Source of the DNA: JACCQS01 sp050999295
GTDB lineage: Bacteria; Actinomycetota; Actinomycetes; Mycobacteriales; Geodermatophilaceae
NCBI GenBank assembly: GCA_050999295.1
Contig: JBPCPI010000236.1
Location: 1-19,901, forward strand
Direction: 5' to 3'
Length of the DNA: 19,901 nucleotides
Of the stretch, positions 13,734-19,901 are shown piece after piece. The notes under the pieces are model-generated. The model did no database searches. It saw nothing but the letters and a program-made list of their open reading frames with translations, and was not told where the DNA came from. Within the stretch, counting starts at the first letter, position 1. The number at the start of each line of letters is the position of its first letter. A program made the translations under genes and the position numbers.

Positions 13734-15176
13734 ATGGCTGATACGCGCGCAAGGAGCGACGAGGACACCGACTCGCAGGGGGAACCCGCGCTCCGACGGG
13801 TGATGGGGCCCAAGCTGCTCCTGTTGTTCATCGTCGGGGACATCCTGGGGACCGGCGTGTACGCGCTGACCGGTCAGGTCGCGGCCGAAGTCGGGGGGGC
13901 TGCCTGGGTGCCGTTCCTGGTGGCGTTCATCGTGGCCACGATCACCGCGTTCAGCTATCTGGAACTGGTCACCAAGTATCCGCAGGCCGCTGGTGCCGCG
14001 CTGTATACGCACAAGGCGTTCGGCATCCACTTCATCACCTTCATCGTGGCCTTCGCCGTCATGTCCTCAGGCATCACCTCTGCCTCGACGGCCTCTCGTG
14101 CCTTCGCCGCGAATCTCGCCCTTGGTTTCGGGCTGGACATCGGTGCCGGCGGCATCGTGCTGATCGCCTTGGCCTTCATGCTGCTGGTGGCGACGGTCAA
14201 CTTCCGCGGCGTCGGGGAGAGCGTCAAGGCGAACGTGGTCCTCACCATGGTGGAGTTGTCCGGCCTGCTCCTGGTGATTTTGGTGGGTGTCTGGGCGATC
14301 TTCGGCGCGGAAGCGGACTTCTCCCGGGTAGTCGCCTTCGACACCCCCGAGAACAAGAACATCTTCCTCGCGGTGACCACGGCCACCTCGCTCGCCTTCT
14401 TCGCGATGGTCGGGTTCGAGGACTCGGTGAACATGGCCGAGGAGTGCAAGGAACCCAGACGGATCTTCCCGAAGATCATGCTGACCGGCCTTGGCATCAC
14501 CGGCCTGATCTACGTGCTGATCTCGATCGCGGCAGTGGCCCTGGTGCCCGTCGGCGTCCTGGCCGAAAGCGACACACCGCTAGTCGAGGTGGTCAAGGCA
14601 GGCGCACCGAACCTGCCGATCAGCGACATCCTGCCGTTCATCTCCATGTTCGCGGTGGCCAACTCGGCGCTGATCAACATGCTGATGGCCAGCCGATTGC
14701 TCTACGGAATGGCCAAGCAGCGGATCCTCCCGCCCGTGCTGGGCAAGGTCCACCCCACGCGACGGACCCCTTGGGTCTCCATCATCTTCACCACGGTCCT
14801 AGCGTTTTGCCTGATCATTTACGTGTCCAACGCGAACCCGGACGCGATCGCGGTGCTCGGGGGGACGACAGCGCTACTTCTGTTGGCGGTGTTCACGGTG
14901 GTCAACATCGCCGTGCTCGTCCTGCGCAAGGATCCGCCACCGGAAGGTGCCTTCCGAACGCCGACCTTCCTGCCGGTCCTCGGGGCGATCTTCTGCGCCT
15001 ACCTGGTCACCCCGCTGTCGGGTCGTCCGCAGGCCCAGTACTTGGTGGCCGGCGCGCTGATCCTGCTCGGAATCGTGTTGTGGGCGATCACAGTGATGAT
15101 CAACAAGCGCCTGGGTGTGGTGCCCGCCACGGTTCTTGACCCGAAGGATGTGGGCCGGGGCGGCCCGGTCAACTGA
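13734..15176 (+). CDS. APC family amino-acid permease
   Basis: A 480-residue protein from ATG 13734 with GGGGAG five bases upstream; the long open frame before it overlaps the divergent gene and is not coding. After a 25-residue acidic, hydrophilic N-terminus come about twelve membrane helices. The first, KLLLLFIVGDILGTGVYALTG, holds the broken-helix G-x-G-x-Y motif that binds the substrate backbone in APC transporters. AFFAMVGFEDSVNMAEECKEP matches the conserved helix 6 G-F-E/D region and following loop. Members import amino acids or amines with protons or by exchange; the substrate is not predictable here. It stands alone, divergent from the HTH_42 gene, with a possible Crp-like dyad ahead. 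Confidence 0.9.
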   Translation: MADTRARSDEDTDSQGEPALRRVMGPKLLLLFIVGDILGTGVYALTGQVAAEVGGAAWVPFLVAFIVATITAFSYLELVTKYPQAAGAALYTHKAFGIHFITFIVAFAVMSSGITSASTASRAFAANLALGFGLDIGAGGIVLIALAFMLLVATVNFRGVGESVKANVVLTMVELSGLLLVILVGVWAIFGAEADFSRVVAFDTPENKNIFLAVTTATSLAFFAMVGFEDSVNMAEECKEPRRIFPKIMLTGLGITGLIYVLISIAAVALVPVGVLAESDTPLVEVVKAGAPNLPISDILPFISMFAVANSALINMLMASRLLYGMAKQRILPPVLGKVHPTRRTPWVSIIFTTVLAFCLIIYVSNANPDAIAVLGGTTALLLLAVFTVVNIAVLVLRKDPPPEGAFRTPTFLPVLGAIFCAYLVTPLSGRPQAQYLVAGALILLGIVLWAITVMINKRLGVVPATVLDPKDVGRGGPVN

Positions 15177-15250
15177 GTCGATCAGGTTCGTACCGGTCGT
15201 GAGCCCCGGGATCGGCGCAGCACTCGGAGGCGCCCTAGGGTTGCCCCACC

Positions 15251-15817
15251 ATGAGCCGACGGTCCGTTCTGGCCTGCGCCCTTGCCCTGCTGCTGGCCGG
15301 TACGGCCGGGTGTTCGGGCGAGCCGGAAACCCAGACTGAGTCCGGCACGCCGTCGCCGGCTGTGACCACCGCGTCGGAGGCACCTACGGGCGAGACGACG
15401 CCCGCGCCCACCGCGCCTCCGGTCACCGCCGAGGAGCCGTGCCCGTACCTCGATCAGGGCTATATCGAGGAGACCGTCGGGCAGCGGATCTCGCGGGTGG
15501 AGACGATCACCGTGCAGGGCCAGCCGGCCCCGGACTGCATCTTCTATCGCAACGACCAGACTCCGTCGGTGACGATCGACCTGACGGCCTACGCCGACGC
15601 GGTGGACGCACAGAACGCGGCCCTGTCGCTGGTGACGACCGCGGCAACGCCGATCACCGACATCGGGGAGTACGGCGGCGTGCTCGTCGCGGCGGAGCAG
15701 ACCCTACTGGCGGTGACCAGAGCTGCGCTGCTGGTGTACGTGGTCACCAACCAGCCGAGCTCTCTGCAGGCTCGCGAGATCGCCGCGACCGTGCTGGCAG
15801 CTATCCCGCCTGGATAA
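15251..15817 (+). CDS. DUF2020-like secreted lipoprotein
   Basis: A 188-residue protein. An N-terminal signal (MSRRSVLACALALLLAGTAG) runs to Cys21, followed by SGEPETQTESGTP, as in lipoproteins; the -3 residue is Thr, slightly unusual. A 40-residue Thr/Pro/Ala-rich linker leads to CPYLDQGYIEETVGQRISRV, then PDCIFYRNDQTPSVTIDL, with two Cys likely to be disulfide-bonded outside the cell. This resembles DUF2020 of actinobacteria, a domain of unknown function. TAGGGT lies about ten bases before the ATG with no ribosome site, suggesting a leaderless transcript. The cyclophilin gene follows 33 bases later on the same strand. Confidence 0.75.
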   Translation: MSRRSVLACALALLLAGTAGCSGEPETQTESGTPSPAVTTASEAPTGETTPAPTAPPVTAEEPCPYLDQGYIEETVGQRISRVETITVQGQPAPDCIFYRNDQTPSVTIDLTAYADAVDAQNAALSLVTTAATPITDIGEYGGVLVAAEQTLLAVTRAALLVYVVTNQPSSLQAREIAATVLAAIPPG

Positions 15818-15850
15818 AGCCTGTCCGGCGGACGTGGAAGGATGGACGTT

Positions 15851-16369
15851 GTGACTTCTACCGCGACCCTGCACACCTCAGCCGGTGACATCCGTCTCGA
15901 CTTGTTCGACAACCACGCGCCCAAGACGGTCAAGAACTTCGTCGAACTCGCCGAGGGCTCCCGCGAGTGGACCCACCCGGCTACCAAGGCCACGTCCAAC
16001 GACCGGCTCTATGACGGCACGATCTTCCACCGGGTGATCAAGGATTTCATGATCCAGGGCGGCGACCCGCTCGGTAAGGGCTTCGGCGGTCCGGGTTACG
16101 AGTTCGGCGACGAGATTCACCCCGAGCTCGCTTTCGACCGGCCGTATCTGTTGGCAATGGCCAACTCCGGTCCGGGCACCAACGGCTCGCAGTTCTTCAT
16201 CACCACGGTCCCCACGCCGTGGCTGCAGGGCAAGCACACCATCTTCGGGGAGGTCGGCGACGAGGCCAGCCGCGAGGTGGTCGAGGGGATCAACAACACC
16301 CGGACCTCTCGCGGAGACAAGCCGGTGACCGACATCGTCATCAACTCGGTCACCATTGAGAAGGCTTAG
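15851..16369 (+). CDS. Peptidyl-prolyl cis-trans isomerase, cyclophilin type
   Basis: A 172-residue protein. GTG 15851 is chosen because GGAAGGA lies eight bases upstream, whereas ATG 15842 would touch that site; family members also begin near TATLHTSAGDIRLDLF. Cyclophilin motifs are all present: NHAPKTVKNFVELAEG, FHRVIKDFMIQGGDP (catalytic Arg in FHRV), ANSGPGTNGSQFFITT, and the end of the active site TPWLQGKHTIFGEV with Trp and His. It catalyses isomerisation of peptide bonds before proline. There is no signal peptide, so it is a cytoplasmic form like actinobacterial PpiA. The stop is TAG, which argues against any recoding of that codon in this genome. The rhomboid gene follows 34 bases later. 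Confidence 0.92.
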   Translation: MTSTATLHTSAGDIRLDLFDNHAPKTVKNFVELAEGSREWTHPATKATSNDRLYDGTIFHRVIKDFMIQGGDPLGKGFGGPGYEFGDEIHPELAFDRPYLLAMANSGPGTNGSQFFITTVPTPWLQGKHTIFGEVGDEASREVVEGINNTRTSRGDKPVTDIVINSVTIEKA

Positions 16370-16403
16370 GCACCAACCCGCCCCTGCCATCCGGGACGTA
16401 CCC

Positions 16404-17252
16404 ATGACGACACCTGCTCGCCCGGCGCTGGCCTGCTATCGCCATCCCGAACGACCGACTCAGGTCTCCTGCGTACGGTGCGAGCGCCCGATCTGCCCGG
16501 ATTGCATGCGGCCGGCATCGGTGGGCTTCCAGTGCCCGGACTGTGTCGCGGAGGGCCGGGCTTCGATCCGCCGGCCGCGCCGTACGACTGCGGCGCGGGT
16601 CACGATGGCCAAGCTCGGTCCGGTCACCACGGGGTTGATCGCGGCGAACGTACTGGCTTTCGTGGTCACGGTGGCCACCGCTGGCGGCCAGATCATGGCC
16701 AACTTCCGCTCGCCGATCTTCGCCGACTTCGCCACGGCGCCCGCTCTGGTCGCCGATGGGCAGTGGTGGCGGATGCTGGCCGGGGCGTTCCTGCACTACG
16801 GGTTGACCCACCTGGTCGTGAACATGTTCAGCCTCTACATCCTGGGTCGGGATCTCGAGGCTTATCTCGGGCCGGTCCGGTACGCCGCGGTCTACTTCCT
16901 GTCCGCTATCGGCGGCTCGGTGGCGGTGCTGTTCTTTGCCGAACCCTTCGCCTTCGTCGCGGGTGCCTCCGGGGCGATCTTCGGCTTGCTGGGCGCCACC
17001 GCGGTCGCGCTGTACCAGCGCAAGGCGAATCTGCGATCGCTGTTCGCGATCCTGGCGATCAACGTCGTGATCAGCTTCCTACCCGGGATCTCGCTGGCCG
17101 CCCATGCCGGCGGATTCGTGATCGGCGCCGCTGCCGGGGCGATCGTCATCTACGGGAGGCGCCGGAGCCGGCTGATCGTGGTCGGGCTGGTCGCCCTAGG
17201 CGTGGCCCTGGTCGCGCTCACCGTTCTGGGCGCGGCGCTCTTCCTTGGCTGA
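16404..17252 (+). CDS. Rhomboid family intramembrane serine protease with N-terminal zinc ribbon
   Basis: A 282-residue protein from ATG 16404 with GGGA seven bases upstream. Residues 11-48 carry a Cys/His-rich module (CYRHP, CVRCERPICPDCM, CPDC) that resembles a B-box or zinc ribbon and is common on actinobacterial rhomboids. Six to seven membrane helices follow. Rhomboid signatures are HYGLTHLVVNM in helix 2, nucleophile Ser189 in GASGAIFG and the His of AAHAGG at 234, so the dyad is intact. Rhomboids cut membrane proteins within the bilayer; no substrate is indicated. The gene lies directly behind the cyclophilin gene, likely co-transcribed, and ends before a 40-bp repeat array. Confidence 0.92.
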   Translation: MTTPARPALACYRHPERPTQVSCVRCERPICPDCMRPASVGFQCPDCVAEGRASIRRPRRTTAARVTMAKLGPVTTGLIAANVLAFVVTVATAGGQIMANFRSPIFADFATAPALVADGQWWRMLAGAFLHYGLTHLVVNMFSLYILGRDLEAYLGPVRYAAVYFLSAIGGSVAVLFFAEPFAFVAGASGAIFGLLGATAVALYQRKANLRSLFAILAINVVISFLPGISLAAHAGGFVIGAAAGAIVIYGRRRSRLIVVGLVALGVALVALTVLGAALFLG

Positions 17253-17281
17253 GCCCGCTCCAACCTCCAGCCTGAGCGCCA

Positions 17282-17424
17282 TCCGCGGTTATGCGCACAA
17301 CCGTCACGGATGGGCTGCAAGTCCGCGGTTATGCGCACAACCATCATGGTCGGGCTCCAAATCCGCGGATATGCGCATAACCGCCACATCCGCCCCCTGA
17401 GATCCGCGGTTATGCGCATAACGT
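17282..17424. repeat. Four-unit 40-bp repeat array with a 14-bp palindrome
   Basis: Units start at 17282, 17322, 17362 and 17403 (periods 40, 40, 41). Each begins TCCGCGG/GATATGCGCA and contains a dyad whose perfect form GTTATGCGCATAAC occurs in the fourth unit; units 1 and 2 have GTTATGCGCACAAC and unit 3 GATATGCGCATAAC. The 18-20 base segments between the cores are also similar in units 1 and 2 but diverge after. In the last unit the palindrome is further flanked by ATCCGC and GCGGAT, forming a longer imperfect hairpin. The array fills the gap between the convergent rhomboid and PH-like genes. Its role could be bidirectional termination, protein binding or a REP-like element. Confidence 0.8.
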
Positions 17425-17430
17425 GCGGAT

Positions 17431-17916
17431 TTAGCGGCGGTCGCGGAGTTCGACCAGGTGAGCCAGGACGTCCTCGGGTTTGGTGCCCAGTTCGCGTCGC
17501 CCGAGGACGATCAGGTCCTCGTCGACATCCAGTTCGAGGGTGGCGACACTGCGCCCGAAGCGCTGGTGGCGCCGCAGGTTCATCTCGACCTGCGGCCAAG
17601 CGGCCACGGTCTGGCCGGTGAGCGCCCGTACGGTTAGCCCGCACTCGTCGGCCCGCAGCCGCGGCCTGATCGCCAAGTCGACCGCCGCGATGCCGAAGAG
17701 CAGCAGCCCCGCAGCCCAGACCAGCCAGCGCCCGGTCGGGTCCACCGTGAACCCCAGGCCGGTCATGACCAGCCCGCCCAGTGCTGCCATCCCGGTCTCG
17801 GCCAGCCTCGGAGCCCAGCTCAGCGTTGCGGAGGGCGCAGGCTGCCGACCCGGCCGACCCGGCGGGACCGGCGGGATCGGCGGAGTCGGCGGGATCGGCG
17901 GAGTCGGCAAGGCCAC
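17431..17916 (-). CDS. PH-like domain membrane protein
   Basis: A 161-residue protein, GTG start at 17916, without a ribosome site. A proline-rich head (PPIPPTPPIPPVPP) is encoded partly by a perfect 18-bp tandem duplication (17873-17890 and 17891-17908). Two hydrophobic segments follow (about 36-56 and 63-82). The C-terminal half, LRADECGLTVRALTG, AAWPQVEMNLRRHQ and ATLELDVDEDLIVLGRRELG then PEDVLAHLVELR, matches the small bacterial PH-type domain behind a TM hairpin found in many actinobacterial membrane proteins. The function of these is unknown. The stop TAA follows the repeat array at once; the gene is convergent with the rhomboid. Confidence 0.7.
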   Translation of the reverse strand: MALPTPPIPPTPPIPPVPPGRPGRQPAPSATLSWAPRLAETGMAALGGLVMTGLGFTVDPTGRWLVWAAGLLLFGIAAVDLAIRPRLRADECGLTVRALTGQTVAAWPQVEMNLRRHQRFGRSVATLELDVDEDLIVLGRRELGTKPEDVLAHLVELRDRR

Positions 17917-17954
17917 GGCGCCAGTTTCGCAGCTGCTCGCCTACCCTTCGGGCC

Positions 17955-18086
17955 ATGCCTGACGTCAACTGCGTCACGGCACGTAGCAAGGCGAGGGGGG
18001 AACCGGGACGCCGGCGCGCACGTGCACGTGCTGCGTTCGTACGGGCGGAGCTTCAAATCCTTGCCCTGAGATGCTGGGGGACCTAG
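17955..18086 (+). other. 43-codon ORF resembling a decayed copy of the thiolase 5' end
   Basis: Within the 515-base gap 17917-18431 the only structured segment begins at ATG 17955 (MPDVNCVTARSKARG). Its promoter-like TACCCT and its first 33 bases resemble those of the thiolase at 18432 (MPDAVICAAVRSPVG): about 27 of 33 bases match when one 3-base gap is allowed. After that the peptide is Arg-rich and ends at TAG 18084-18086. It may be a remnant of a partial duplication or a short leaderless ORF. The rest of the gap (18087-18431) holds an open frame without a clear start (THERLYNDAISYLEQAA around 18135-18300) and nothing I recognise. Confidence 0.3.
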
Positions 18087-18431
18087 CGCGGCAATGCTTC
18101 CGGATACCGCTGCCCCTGTTGGGTGGGCGCGTACACCGAAACGCACGAACGCTTGTACAACGACGCGATCAGCTACCTCGAGCAGGCAGCTGCCGTCGAA
18201 CCCGGATCCTCAGCCATCGTCAGGCTCCAGCCTGTACTCCCGGACCTCTGGCCGGCTGTGACCGCGGGGTCCGTTCTCGATGTGTGTGAGGGCTCCCGGT
18301 AGTCGGCTCGGCGACCGTGATCGAACTGCTCCCCTTGCAATGACGGACAGCTGCCCGTCACGGAAGGCATCGCCTGGGCGGGCGTTCCAGGCACTCCGGC
18401 TCAGATTGCGAACGGCGTTACCCTCGGAGTT

Positions 18432-19583
18432 ATGCCTGACGCCGTCATCTGCGCCGCCGTGCGTAGCCCCGTCGGCAGGCGTGCGGGTGGTCTGGCCGGG
18501 ACTCACCCGGTGGACCTCTCCGCCCACGTCCTCAACGCCCTGGTGCAGCGCAGCCGCATCGATCCAGCAGTCGTCGACGACGTCATCTGGGGGTGCGTCA
18601 GCCAGGTCGGCGAGCAGACTTTCAATGTCGGCCGCAACGCGGTCCTCGCCGCCGGATGGCCGGAGTCAGTGCCGGGTACGACGATCGACCGGCAGTGCGG
18701 ATCCTCTCAGCAGTCGGTGCATTTCGCTGCAGCAGCGGTGCTGAGCGGCCAGTGCGAGGTAGTGGTCGCCGGTGGCGTCGAGGTGATGAGCCGCGTCCCG
18801 ATGGGCTCGGGGATCGGCAAAGATGCCGGGCTGCCGTTGGGTCCGATGTTCATGCGGCGCTACAACGACGTGTTTCCGAACCAGGGAGCTGGCGCGGAGA
18901 TGATGGCGCAGCGCTGGGGCTTCTCCCGTACCCAGTTGGATGAATACAGCCTTGCCTCGCACGCCAAGGCGGCCGCGGCTCAGGATGCCGGGCTGTTCGA
19001 GGACGAGATCGCGCCGATCCCGACCGAGGACGGGATGGTCAAGTCCGATGAGGGCATCCGGCGCGGGTCCACGTTGGGGAAATTGGGAACGCTGCCGACC
19101 CCGTTCGCCGAGGACGGGGTGATCAGCGCCGGCAATGCCTCACAGATCTCCGACGGCTGCGCCGCGCTCCTGGTCACGACTCCGGCGAAGGCCGCCGAAC
19201 TCGGACTCATCCCGATGGTCGCAGTCCACACCGCCGTCCTGGCCGGCGACGACCCGGTGATCATGCTGACCGCACCGATCCCGGCCACGGCGAAGGCCCT
19301 GGCAAAGTCCGGACTCGGGATCGGCGACATCGGCGCCTTCGAGGTCAACGAGGCTTTCGCGCCCGTACCGCTGGCTTGGCTTGCCGAAACCGGGGCCGAC
19401 CCGGACCGACTCAACTCCAACGGCGGTGCCATCGCGCTCGGCCACCCGCTGGGTGGCTCCGGGGCCCGGCTGATGACCACGCTGATCCATCGGATGCAGC
19501 GTGAAGGCATCCGCTACGGCCTGCAGACAATGTGCGAAGGCGGCGGGATGGCCAACGCGACGATTCTGGAACTGTTGACCTGA
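18432..19583 (+). CDS. Thiolase family protein (acetyl-CoA C-acyltransferase)
   Basis: A 383-residue protein. Active-site residues of thiolases are present: nucleophile Cys89 in DRQCGSSQQSVHFA, His338 in NGGAIALGHPLGGSGARL and Cys368 in MCEGGGMANAT. The N-terminus VICAAVRSPVGRRAGGL and GNASQISDGCAALL are also typical. The enzyme condenses or cleaves acyl-CoA with CoA; the DxQCGSxQQ form resembles the group that includes mycobacterial FadA5, a steroid side-chain thiolase, but the substrate is not proven. TACCCT lies eight bases before the ATG with only a weak GGAG. No beta-oxidation partner gene is in the window. The last 56 bases, including the stop, are duplicated just downstream. Confidence 0.92.
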   Translation: MPDAVICAAVRSPVGRRAGGLAGTHPVDLSAHVLNALVQRSRIDPAVVDDVIWGCVSQVGEQTFNVGRNAVLAAGWPESVPGTTIDRQCGSSQQSVHFAAAAVLSGQCEVVVAGGVEVMSRVPMGSGIGKDAGLPLGPMFMRRYNDVFPNQGAGAEMMAQRWGFSRTQLDEYSLASHAKAAAAQDAGLFEDEIAPIPTEDGMVKSDEGIRRGSTLGKLGTLPTPFAEDGVISAGNASQISDGCAALLVTTPAKAAELGLIPMVAVHTAVLAGDDPVIMLTAPIPATAKALAKSGLGIGDIGAFEVNEAFAPVPLAWLAETGADPDRLNSNGGAIALGHPLGGSGARLMTTLIHRMQREGIRYGLQTMCEGGGMANATILELLT

Positions 19584-19663
19584 CGCCGAGCGCAGCAATG
19601 CCACGGTGCGAAGGCGGCGGGATGGCCAACGCCGACGATTCCAGAACTGTTGACCGGACGCCG
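19533..19663. repeat. Tandem duplication of the thiolase 3' end
   Basis: The segment 19533-19588 (from the Cys368 codon through the TGA) recurs at 19607-19663 with one inserted base and three substitutions. The copy lies outside the gene; in it the stop codon is changed to CGG and the frame is shifted, so it is not translated as thiolase. A CAATG stretch before each copy suggests the duplication began slightly upstream, with a unit of 74 bases. Confidence 0.85.
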
Positions 19664-19702
19664 GGGCAGAGGAGCCGGCAGTGGTCGAACGATCCGTACT
19701 TC

Positions 19703-19794
19703 TCCACATGCCTGTGGATGAAGACTCGTCACTGAGCGTGATAGTTGATCGAGCCAGAGCGCTGTATCCCCAACGCCGTCCACACCTGGGGATA
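19703..19794. repeat. Two inverted repeats with DnaA-box-like halves
   Basis: TCCACA-TGCC-TGTGGA at 19703-19718 and TATCCCCA/TGGGGATA at 19765-19794 (14-base loop) are perfect inverted repeats. Three 9-mers here differ by one base from TTATCCACA: TTCTCCACA on +, and TCATCCACA and TTATCCCCA on -. No dnaA or dnaN is nearby, so this is more likely regulatory or termination structure than an origin. The gap 19584-19841 holds no gene I can support. Confidence 0.35.
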
Positions 19795-19841
19795 ATTACA
19801 AGAGTGTCGTTCCGCGGGTTCAACTACTCAGCGGGAAGTCT

Positions 19842-19901
19842 TCAGCGCCACTTCATACTCATGGCCAAACCGATGACCATGGCGGCGAACCCGACCGCGA
19901 A
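19842..19901 (-). CDS. C-terminal end of a membrane protein, running off the window
   Basis: The minus frame is open from the window edge and reads FAVGFAAMVIGLAMSMKWR before TGA 19842-19844: one hydrophobic helix followed by a basic end, as in the last segment of a membrane protein. With only 19 residues visible the family cannot be named. A plus-strand start ATG at 19861 (MAKPMTMAANPT) is a competing reading, but it lacks a ribosome site. Confidence 0.35.
   Translation of the reverse strand, partial: FAVGFAAMVIGLAMSMKWR

Noticed and set aside
17282..17424. CRISPR array
   Set aside because: Only four degenerate units; the segments between cores are partly similar to each other instead of unique, and no cas gene is present.
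18071..18300. Coding gene in the gap before the thiolase
   Set aside because: A frame with plausible composition (THERLYNDAISYLEQAA) exists but has no convincing start, ribosome site or family, so it is only mentioned in the gap entry.
19690..19841. Chromosomal replication origin
   Set aside because: No perfect DnaA box, no AT-rich unwinding region and no dnaA, dnaN or rpmH gene nearby.

Overview
The window is GC-rich DNA of the kind found in Actinomycetota. Most of it looks close to 70% GC by eye, with strong G/C at third codon positions, GTG/TTG starts, several starts only 7-10 nt after a -10-like hexamer (possible leaderless transcripts), a perfect actinobacterial-type LexA box and typical actinobacterial gene families. 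I cannot name the genus. There is no rRNA, tRNA, CRISPR array, transposase or integrase.

Layout. (a) 1-690 is the 3' part of an FMN-binding pyridoxamine-phosphate-oxidase-like gene on +. (b) About 740-6500 is a lower-GC accessory stretch (55-62% in lines I counted). It holds a large multi-membrane patatin-like lipase (-), a decayed VOC/glyoxalase gene (-), a GNAT acetyltransferase (-), and a compact cassette. The cassette has a small winged-helix regulator (+) divergent from a DUF5678-like gene followed by a retropepsin-like aspartic protease (-). The spacer of the divergent pair holds a perfect SOS box and a second inverted repeat. (c) 6543-8706 carries a phospholipase D family protein and a small two-helix membrane protein (+). 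(d) 8708-13594 is a minus-strand run: an AlkZ/HTH_42-type DNA-glycosylase-like protein, a dynamin-like GTPase split by an in-frame TAG, a repeat-born 60-codon ORF coupled by ATGA overlaps at both ends, and a second dynamin-like/YfjP-type membrane GTPase. (e) 13734-17252 (+) holds an APC amino-acid permease, a DUF2020-like lipoprotein, a cyclophilin and a zinc-ribbon rhomboid protease. (f) 17282-17424 is a four-unit, 40-bp palindromic repeat array between convergent genes, followed by a PH-like membrane protein (-). (g) A 515-base gene-poor gap leads to a thiolase (+) whose 3' end is tandemly duplicated. A likely 3' end of another gene lies on - at the right edge.

How the genes work together. 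The paired GTPases probably act as one membrane-remodelling unit, as dynamin-like pairs do in other actinobacteria, but one is interrupted here. The most promising unexplained unit is the SOS-box-controlled DUF5678/retropepsin cassette: the protease frame extends without any canonical start codon back into the DUF5678 gene. Other notable points are two apparent CAG-to-TAG interruptions (dynamin-like gene and VOC gene), two tandem 18-bp palindromes after the GNAT gene, and several duplication scars.
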